A DNA stretch of 64,000 bases from assembly GCA_963556695.1 (NCBI GenBank), contig CAUWAG010000010.1, forward strand, positions 4,092,001 to 4,156,000, given 5' to 3'. Origin of the DNA: Anthostomella pinea. Taxonomy: Eukaryota; Ascomycota; Sordariomycetes; Xylariales; Xylariaceae. This document shows positions 56,370 through 64,000 of the stretch, piece by piece. A model generated the notes under the pieces. That model saw nothing but the letters and a program-made list of their open reading frames with translations. It did not search any database and had not been told where the DNA came from. Position numbers and translations under genes: made by a program. The number at the start of each line of letters is the position of its first letter. Within the stretch, counting starts at the first letter, position 1.

Positions 56370-57230
56370 TCACTCAGCGGAAAGGCCAAACTGGCCACTA
56401 ACGCCGTGCATGCCTTGACAGTCATGCAAGCCATCAAGCTCTACCCAACGATGATCGTCTGGTCGACCCTCTTCTCCGCAGCTATCGCCCTGGGAGGCTA
56501 CAATCTGGTGCTTATCTCATCATTCTTCGCGTTCCCTCATTTCGCCCAGGAATACAGCCTCAAAAGGGGCGTCGGGCAGCTACCAGATCCCGGCAGCATG
56601 GCAAGTCGCGCTATCGAACGGGGCTCGCGTCGGGGAGATACTAAGGTTACCGAATGGCCTTGCAGCTGAGCGCTTTGGGTTGAAGAAGACCTTGTTGGGT
56701 ACATCGGCCCTGCTCATCGGCCTGATCTTCACCCTGCTCTTCGCCCAAAAAGTGCAGACCTTGCTGTTCGGCGCCATAGTCATTGGAGTTCTTTGGGGTG
56801 TCTTCTAAACCCCGACAGCCTCTCGTCGCCGAGGTCTGTCCTGTGGCTCTTCGTACCTTCCTGACGACCTACATCAACATGATGTGGGGATTGAGACAGC
56901 TGATTGCCTCAGGAGTGCTACGCGAGCTGCTAAAGCCCTCCGACCAGAGTCGTCTGCGCATCAAGACGACTGTACTGGCTCGCAGCTTGTGTGACGACCA
57001 AGGCATCATTAACGGCGTCACCGCACCGTTTATGCCGAACCCTGATGCTTGGAAAGGGGAAGGGCAAGTCTGGCTTTCTCTGGGTTATAATGTCGCTTAC
57101 ATGTCTGGTTTGAACCTACTTCTGACTGCCACAGGCGAAAGGAGGTACCTGTTGCGAGCTGGACATCTTGTTCGAGCAGAGGAAACCGGCAGAGAAATCC
57201 AAATTTGCAGTCCTAAACCCATGCCACGTC
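56370..57230 (+). pseudogene. MFS sugar (alpha-glucoside) transporter, internally deleted
   Basis: Pieces of a maltose/alpha-glucoside proton symporter in order but in several frames: HALTVMQAIKLYPTMIVWST with GGYNLVLISSFFAFPHFAQE (TM1), YQIPAAWQVALSNGARVGE, KTLLGTSALLIGLIFTLLFA (TM2-3), EVCPVALRTFLTTYINMMWG (TM5 region), then abruptly SLCDDQGIINGVTAPFMPNP and ELDILFEQRKPAEK from the extreme C-terminus. The region encoding the cytosolic loop and roughly TM6-12 is absent, and stops or frameshifts occur near 56580 and 56800. A dead gene with a large internal deletion. Confidence 0.75.
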
Positions 57231-57514
57231 CAATCGATCGTGGAGATGGATGTGATGTGATGAAGGAGAATGAAGTAAAATGTGACATGCTTGTTCGCTT
57301 CTTTGCGTCTTCTGGGTACTACCGGGGAAGTGTCCTTCTGGTAGTTGTATGTAATTCGAATAGGAAATCTCAGTCAAGCTGCACATACAAATGCACGTGT
57401 TACAGTAATGTATCAGAACATGAGCGTATGCGGAACAGCCGCAGGAGCAAGAGCCGGAGTCAAAGCATTAGAATACTCCCCCTACATCAGGGAACACACC
57501 AGTTTCAACATGAC

Positions 57515-57976
57515 CTAAACCTCCCCTCCAATCTGATACCTGAAATACGTATCATTAAACCGTCCACCCGTCTTCCTCCACACCCACGACGCAGTCTACG
57601 CAAACGCACGTCAGTTCTCATCTGTCCCGAACTCCTCCACCTATACCCCAACCTCATTTCCGCAGCGGGAAGTACTCACAGCTTGGATCCAAACCCCAGT
57701 GAACATGGTCGCCACGAAAGCCGTCCCGATCGGATTGGCGCCCCACGGCCTCTGTGCCGTGTCCAGCTCATAGTTGATCGGGCGGTAGCGAGGCATGCCC
57801 CGGCGCTCGTCCGTGGGCCAATCCGGCGGGTTGTCCGCCTCGGGTGCCTCGCGGTCGCGCAGAGGCACCCAGTGGTGCTGCGGCAGGTCGCAGGCGCCGT
57901 CGACTTGAACCTCGTAGTCCTGCAGCGTGTTCTGGAGCGTGTATGACACTGGGTTTTCCGTGGTCGTCACTGACAT
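57515..57976 (-). CDS. Conserved-looking hypothetical protein (125 aa)
   Basis: Exons 57976-57680 and 57595-57515 (84-bp intron, GTGAGT...GCGTAG, phase 0). The sequence is rich in Pro/Asp/Trp: VDGACDLPQHHWVPLRD, PPDWPTDERRGMPRYRP, WGANPIGTAFVATMFTGVWI, ending WRKTGGRFNDTYFRYQIGG. One moderately hydrophobic segment (GTAFVATMFTGVWIQATA) might be a membrane or buried helix. No signal peptide or known domain. It is divergent from the aldehyde-dehydrogenase-like gene, 535 bp away. Confidence 0.65.
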
Positions 57977-58511
57977 GTTGGAGTGCGGTATTGTAGGGGG
58001 TGCTACTGGTGGTCTTCTAGGATGGAGTGTGAGGTTGTGTAAAGGTGATTAGGGCTGGTTGTGCGAGCCAGCGTCCAAATTGGTGTGACAGGTCTCAGCC
58101 AGTTAGTATGAAAGTCGCGATGTTGTTGCGAGTTCGACACGTCTTCGATGCTGGTCACTGCCTAGCTATAGCACCTTGGAAATTCCGTGACAATTGGAGG
58201 CCAGGGATCGTCGCAAGGGGTCATCGCCAGCCCACGCGACGGTCATTGGTGTCGTGGCAGCGGCCTGGCCTCCATCCCCCACATTCCGCCGCGGCGCTCC
58301 GCACTTTGCCGTTCGCAGGGGTCCCGGTCTACGACCATAGCTTGTGTCCCTGAACCAGCATTTGGCAGCCGGAAGATGAGTTGAGCTTGAAAGCTCCATC
58401 TCAGGGATATTTACTGTGCCTACTTCCATCGCTTTGCTTTCTGCCAGTAGCGCATCACTCCAAATACAGTCCAAACCCCTATTCGACGACTCTGCCCAGC
58501 TGCGTGTGAAC

Positions 58512-60122
58512 ATGTCGTCCCAAGAGCTCGCCATCGACCGCCTGCAGATGGCCGTCGTGGACGGCCGCACTGAAAACGTGCGGTATCGCCAGGACCAGCT
58601 GCAGAGCCTCCACGAAGCCCTACGCACCGACGCGAGCACAATATGCAGCGCGTTAACTCAGGATACGAAGGGGTCGGCAGCGGAGGTCGAAAGCGAATAC
58701 TACCTAGCCATGGACGCCGTCAGACACTTCTACGAGTCTCTCGACTTCGACCAGGCGCTGAAGGACGAGTACTCCGTGACGCAGGCGAGGGACTATGCGA
58801 GTAGGAGGCTGGGCGTCGGCATGGTGGTGATCCGCCCGACGAGCCATACGAGACTCTACTCGATCGTTTCGCCGCTGGCTGCTGCTATCTGTGCTGGGAA
58901 CTGTGTGGTTTTGGAGCTTCAGGATACCCTTCTACAAGTGGATTCTGTCCTAGGGGAGGTTCTACCATCTGCCTTGGATGTCAACACATTCTGTCTGAGC
59001 AAGACGATCACGGACGCCTCGATACTAGACTCAGCTGTGCTCGTGGACCAAACAAGCAGCGCCGCGTCGAAAAGCCTGACTACCCAGTTACTCTCATCTT
59101 CTGCCGCCCGGACCGTCGCGATAGTGGACCGAACAGCGGATATCCAAGCCGCAGCGAAAGCGATCACAACCGCGAGGTTCACTTTTGGCGGTACATCGCC
59201 CTACGCCCCGGATCTGGTGCTGGTGAACGAGTACGTCAAGATAGCGTTCTTTGAAGCCTGTTCCAAATATGCGACGCTGGCATTCGCAAAGGACTCGAAT
59301 GTGAAGAAGGTCAGCGGCAACCAGAGCGAGGAATCGCGAAAGGCGGTCAAGGAAGCTGAAGACCGTCGGCAAGCAACGAGTTTCGGATCCAATGACTTCA
59401 AGCTGATCGACATTATAGACAAGTGAGTTATGGTTTGCCCATCTAATGTATATTTCCGAGTAACGTAGCGTAGAAGTATACTGATGATACTCAGGAACAC
59501 CCCTCTCATGAACATCAAGATCAGCGGCCGCTATCTGCCCATCACGACATGTTCAGGCCTCGTCGACGCCATTTTCACCCAACAATTCGAGTAAGTACCA
59601 AAGATCACGATGACCACCTAATACACGATGGATCAACCCTCTGACAAGTACACAAGAAGCCCCCCACTGCTCGCAGGCTACTTCTTCGGCGACGCAGGCT
59701 CCGTAAAGTACATGTCACAGCACCTCCCGTGCCACATCTCCTGCCTCAACCAGATCCCCGCACACCTTCTCGTCGGGCCCGCAGCGCCCCTCGCCCACGA
59801 CGCGGACTTCCGCTACCGCTACAGCACGGCCATGTTCTCAGTCGCGCGACCGCAGTACGTCGAGAAGTCCATGGGCGCCTTCGCGAAGGCAGAACAACTA
59901 CTGGAGGGCGTGAAGGGCATCAGCACGAGTTCCGTCCGCGCGCTGGCCGTGAAGCCCCTGAGGCCGACGGGCCAGCCGAGCAACTGGGGCATCGGGTTCT
60001 TCGAGCAGGGCATCCTGATCGGGGCCAGCTTGATCCTGACGGTTGTGGCTCCGGTAATTGGGTATACGACTTGGGTTACGGGTCGGAAGGGGTTTCAGTT
60101 GGCGATGAAGCTGAAGAAGTGA
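58512..60122 (+). CDS. Aldehyde-dehydrogenase-like pseudoenzyme with C-terminal membrane anchor
   Basis: 490 aa from exons 58512-59422, 59495-59590, 59657-60122. The overall ALDH fold is readable: an N-terminal helix region (RQDQLQSLHEALRTDASTIC), the Rossmann part (MVVIRPTSHTRLYSIVSPLAAAICAGNCVVLEL) and the catalytic-domain start. Both key catalytic positions are altered. The usual ELGGKSP with the general-base Glu reads LLSSSAARTVAIVD, and the usual G-Q-x-C with the nucleophile Cys reads FGGTSPYAPDLVLVNE (about residues 225-241). The C-terminus has a hydrophobic helix (IGFFEQGILIGASLILTVVA) and a basic tail, as in membrane-bound ALDH3 types. It is therefore probably non-catalytic and membrane-tethered. 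ATG 58512 is chosen because alignment-like similarity starts there. No NAD-dependent activity is expected. Confidence 0.82.
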
Positions 60123-61075
60123 ATGGTGTCTGGACAGACTTGTGTGGATGGTTGTTGTCTAGCTTGGGTCTTGTACAAATTCTCATTCTCATCGTTGCAT
60201 GTTGACGAGTGTATGACTCTGTGAGATCCTGCTAGCTATTTGTAGTTCACTCACTTGGAAGTCAAGTCACTGTCAGGTCAAAACCTCTTCGCATTTGCAG
60301 CAGAGTCCAGTTCATGAGCGTCCACCGATATGAGACCTACTGCCGACACCGAGTATCACAATACTCTAACCATTGCTCCCATATTCACAACATACACACC
60401 GCAATGCGATTGATGCCAGAACCATGGCTCAATTCCCCTACTATCTGGTAATCTGATTCGAACGTTTCCGGCTCGGTTCGGGACGGGTGGGCTACGAACT
60501 GACTGATCGTCGTGATCGACGCTCAACCAAAATGGAACCCCACCTGCCCCGAATCTACGGATGCATGCAACCCGCAGGCCACGGCCCATCCGTCGCTACC
60601 GGGACCCCACAGGACCCTTTCTTCCCCCGCCGCCCACCCTTCCGCTGTCCCATCTCTAGCGCCCGCCCCCACACGCAGCCGCAGAGCGGACGATTATATG
60701 ATGCGTGAGTGGACGTGGATGAACGTGTAGTCTGTAGAGTAGAGCACGTCTCCCGGTGCAAACGCCGAGGTAACAGGTGCTCGTTCTCATCTCTCCGGCA
60801 TTTTCAGAGAATGGTCGCTCATTTCTCGCTCAAGCCCCATCCCGTCGTACCAGATTACCACGACGAAACCGGTGTGTAAGTGATCGGAAAATGGGGTATC
60901 ATCACCCAAGAACCCTCGGGACACCAAAGCCTGAACATTGCCACTCGACATAGGGCCTAGGGACTTCTCTTAAGTCTTACCAGGCTTCTACTGCGTATCG
61001 AAGATCCTGTCTGAGAAGCCGTCTAGCTTCCAGGAACCAAGAGAGACCAGGGCAAAAGGCGAGCAGGTAGCAGTC
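60123..61075. other. Intergenic spacer
   Basis: 3' flank of the ALDH-like gene and promoter of the dioxygenase gene. No gene supported. Confidence 0.45.
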
Positions 61076-62277
61076 ATGGCGATCGGACACAAGGAGGAGC
61101 CCATGGCGCCCGTCCACCTGTTCTCGCACGGCAGCACGATGATGCTGGGCGAGGAGAGCGCGTCGGCCGACTACTGGAAGAAGGCCGGCGATAAGGCACT
61201 TGCAAATGGGGTCGAGCATGTTATCATGATGGTACGCGCATACTCATACTCCCACATCCACTCATCCCTCATCTCTCATGTGTTCTATCAACTCTGGTCT
61301 CAAGTGAGACACGGAGTGATCCTAGACTTTAAACTCGAATACCACTCTTCCACCGCTCAACGACAGCAACTCCTATGAACCCCTTTTCAAGCCTCCAAAG
61401 CAGGCCCCCAACCTCTCAACCGCCTCGCACCAGCCTACCACCCTACCTACTAGACAAACAAACCATCTAACCACCACCCACCCAGGGCGCCCACTGGGCC
61501 ACCACACTCCCCGGGATCCTCATCTCCGCGAACCCAACGCCCGGAAAATCCCCAGTCGCCTTCGTTTCCCCGTCCAAATACCTCAACTACACCCTCATCC
61601 CCGACCTCCCGCACATCCCACTCATCCAATCCCACCTCTCTGCCGCGGGGATCCCATCCCAAACTTCCTCGGACTTCGACTGGATCCACGACACCTACCT
61701 AATCCTAATCCGGATGTTCCCCTCGGGGTGCCCCCCAACCACGATCCTCAGCATGAACCAACTCTTCGACCCGCACTTCCACCTCTCAGTAGGGGCGGCC
61801 CTGCGCCCCCTCCGCGCAAAATCAGCCAAGACCCTCTTCGTCGGCTCCGGCGGCGCCGTGCACAATTTATACCGCAACGTCTGGTCCCCAATGCTGGCGC
61901 ACCGCGACAACTTCGCGCAGCCCACGCCGCCCGAGGCCTGGGCGCTGGATTTCCGGCAGGAGGTTTTGAGCTGTTTCTGTCCGCGCCACGAAACCCGAAA
62001 CCCAAAAGAGGAGTCTTCGGCCGGGAAGGTGGTGAAGAGCGCGCGGCCGGCTGGCGGACCGGCGCTGAGGCGCCGCGCGACGAGCCTGATGAAGCACCCG
62101 CGGTACCGCGATGCGCACGGCACCGACGACCACTTCATGGCGGCCATGTTCGTGGGGGGGCTGTGCGGCGGCCGCGGCGACGAGAACTTACAAGGCGAGA
62201 TGGGCGCTGAGGATTGGGAGTTGACGAATATGTGCAATTCGCAGTTTACGCTTGGCAGTTGGGCCGAGACTCGTTGA
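61076..62277 (+). CDS. LigB/DODA-type extradiol aromatic-ring dioxygenase
   Basis: 315 aa from exons 61076-61231 and 61486-62277 (254-bp intron, phase 0). The class III extradiol dioxygenase motifs are in order: metal-ligand His in VHLFSHGSTMML, His in GAHWATTLPG, GSGGAVHNLYRNV, and HGTDDHFMAAMFVGG near the C-terminus. The family opens catechol-type rings (for example 4,5-DOPA) with non-haem Fe(II). The substrate is unknown. A somewhat longer, Arg/Pro-rich insert occurs at residues about 215-250 (HETRNPKEESSAGK, ARPAGGPALRRRATS) compared with compact bacterial members. No signal peptide. Confidence 0.9.
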
Positions 62278-62850
62278 GTGTGGTGGGATATCAATCGTAT
62301 ATTGGTTCGTGTTGGTAGACTTTGAGATGGGACATGACTAGCGTAACGAATCGGATGAGTTCCTCTGTTTCATCATCTCTACTGTACAAGTCGTTGAATT
62401 TGGATTGTTGGAGTGCATGTTTCATAGATGCCGCCCCAACAAGCCCATGATCTGATCGGTACTGCCCAGCCCCTGAATTTGTTTGAATAATCAAGGCACT
62501 GCGAGATAGGCTGCCAAGCCCAGAACGGCCACCGGTGGATGAAAATGAACCTAATTGGTATTATCTGTTCTTGTCGCCGTACGTCCGCTACCGTCCAACG
62601 CTATGGTATTGAAAGAAGGTATTCTAACGCCCCTCGAACTCCTCCCAAGCCAACTCCATGCCGTTCATTTCACCCTGTCATTGGCGCAACTGCCTCCAGA
62701 ACCACCGTGGCCAGGGATTGCCTCCCCTACACCAAGGCTCAGCCCAACCGCCGAGTTATCGAGTTGTTTTGTTTTGTGACCACAGGTCATTCAGATAAGG
62801 CGGGACCAGAGGTCCAGTAACCGCCGAGTTATTAAGTGATGTCCTGCGAC
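62278..62850. other. Convergent intergenic spacer
   Basis: 3' flanks of the dioxygenase and Mediator genes; no gene supported. Confidence 0.45.
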
Positions 62851-64000
62851 CTAAGACAGGTCCATGTCATCCCACCCCTCCAGCAAATCGGCACCACCTC
62901 CAGCACCAAGGTTGCCGAACATATCATCATCAGCACCGAAATCTAGCCCGCCTGCTGAGTCCCCTCCTGCAGTCAGGTCCATCCCATTTCCACCACCACC
63001 ACCACCACCGCCGCCAAGATCTAGGTTCATACTGCCATCGTTCTGGGCGGCAGCCAATGCGTCGCCGAGTGCGGCCGCGTTCTCATCCAACCCCAAAGCT
63101 AATCCACCTTGCAGCATTGTCTCTGTCGCCTGGGGCATGTGGAGCTGAGCCTCTACCCTTCGATACAGGCGGATAACCATATCAGCCATTGCCGGGTCGG
63201 ACTTTTGTATCGATTTGAAGTCCTCTGCCTCGTACTTCAATGCTGAACGGAGTGACATTCGTGTCTGTGAAGGTACGGGGGGGTTGTTCGGGTCCACGAG
63301 CAACCCCATTGTGGTTGACGGGGGCAGGTTGGTCACGTCCGGAGCACAAATGAGTGCCGTAGCCACATCATGCGCGACGCTGCCACTACCAGCGGCGTCC
63401 GATTGCTGCTTCACTTCTTCCAGAATGATATGCAAGAGACGCTTCGCACCGAGCTTATTGAGAGCGGCCAGGATCTGACGGTGCGTATACGATGTTGGCA
63501 TGATGTTGATACCAGGGTGAAGACTCCACTGTATGAAGCCTTGTATTTTTTCCCTAACTGAGGCGGCGAGGCCTCCGTTTGGCGTGCTGGCCCAGGCCTC
63601 CAATTCGTTATGTCCGGCGCCTGCTGTTCGCCGCGAAAGCCGAACATTGTCTTTGATCGTGCTAAGCAGAGGCTCGATATCCTGGGATTTGGGGTTTTGC
63701 CGCTGATACAACCGAAGTGAATGCTCTAGAGGTTTCGCAACAATGTTGACTACCGCTGAGAGCATCGTTTGGGCTTCATTAGAGCCCTGTTTTGTGAGTA
63801 GTATCAGTTGCAAGATCTTTATCACCGCAACCTGGTCCGATGCTTTATCGATCCACAGTTGATCTAACATGTACGAGATTGCCATGACCAGAGATGGCAG
63901 GAGGAATGTGTCGACAAGGTCTGTAAATTCGTCAGTACACTCTCGGGGCTCCTGTCTCATTATACTCACACTCGATTCCAGTCTTCAGACTTTCTTCGTC
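62851..64000 (-). CDS. MED5: Mediator complex subunit 5 (Med5/Nut1), 3' part, cut by window edge
   Basis: C-terminal part of a large Mediator tail-module subunit that links transcription factors to RNA polymerase II. The last exon is 63920-62851; a 49-bp intron (63969-63921, GTGAGT...GACGAATTTACAG) precedes it, and the end of the previous exon is 64000-63970 (DEESLKTGIE). The visible part is alpha-helical (DTFLLPSLVMAISYMLDQLW, EAQTMLSAVVNIVAKPLEHS). The C-terminus is low in complexity: a Gly9 run, acidic clusters and the end LLEGWDDMDLS, a typical Med5 tail in filamentous fungi. Identification rests on these motifs from memory. The 5' portion lies outside the window. Confidence 0.82.

Noticed and set aside
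58512..62277. Considered a pathway made of the ALDH-like protein and the extradiol dioxygenase
   Set aside because: The ALDH-like protein lacks catalytic residues and no other pathway gene is adjacent, so adjacency alone is not enough.

Overview
The window is nuclear DNA of a filamentous ascomycete (Pezizomycotina, probably a Sordariomycete). The evidence is short GT-AG introns of about 45-300 bp with CTRAC-type branch points, fungal housekeeping proteins (mitotic cyclin, aspartate/glutamate carrier, fumarylacetoacetase, Irc22/TRAP-alpha, Mediator subunit 5), F-box-like and secreted fungal proteins, and two blocks of extreme A+T content that look like repeat-induced point mutation (RIP). All assignments come from reading translations and splice signals by eye; no database was searched.

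Layout. 1-18.5 kb is ordinary gene space with long spacers: a B-type cyclin with a four-codon first exon (4230-6895), a calcium-regulated mitochondrial carrier (11164-13405), an F-box-like protein (14847-15869) and a 2-oxoglutarate/Fe(II) oxygenase (16944-18075). 19-40 kb is an accessory, repeat-rich island. It holds a decayed non-LTR retrotransposon (about 20.77-25.4 kb, minus strand), a broken serine-protease-like gene head to head with a gene for a C-terminally membrane-anchored protein (26.98-30.67 kb), A+T-rich RIP-like blocks (31.04-31.64 and 32.10-33.43 kb), an F-box-like gene apparently split by a ~0.95 kb internal inversion (33.7-35.5 kb), and a complete 2400-bp pogo/Fot1-type DNA transposon with TA target duplications (35660-38059). 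A diverged repeat lies near both sides of this block (26.6-26.9 and 39.4-39.7 kb).

40-53 kb returns to genes, mostly on the minus strand: a small secreted protein, IRC22, fumarylacetoacetase, a CocE/X-Pro-peptidase-type hydrolase, and an unusual divergent pair. The pair is a 460-aa protein with two beta-sandwich-like halves (48218-50000) and a GH128-type glycoside hydrolase fused to a CAP/PR-1 domain (51045-52699); neither has a visible signal peptide. 53-57.3 kb contains two decayed genes (F-box/ankyrin and a sugar transporter missing its middle). 57.5-64 kb has a 125-aa hypothetical protein, an aldehyde-dehydrogenase-like pseudoenzyme with a C-terminal membrane anchor, a LigB/DODA-type extradiol dioxygenase, and the 3' end of Mediator subunit 5, cut by the window edge.

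The most interesting signals are three introns in three unrelated genes that share sequence at their ends (two along their whole length), as expected of introner-like elements; the GH128-CAP fusion and its divergent partner; and the intragenic inversion.
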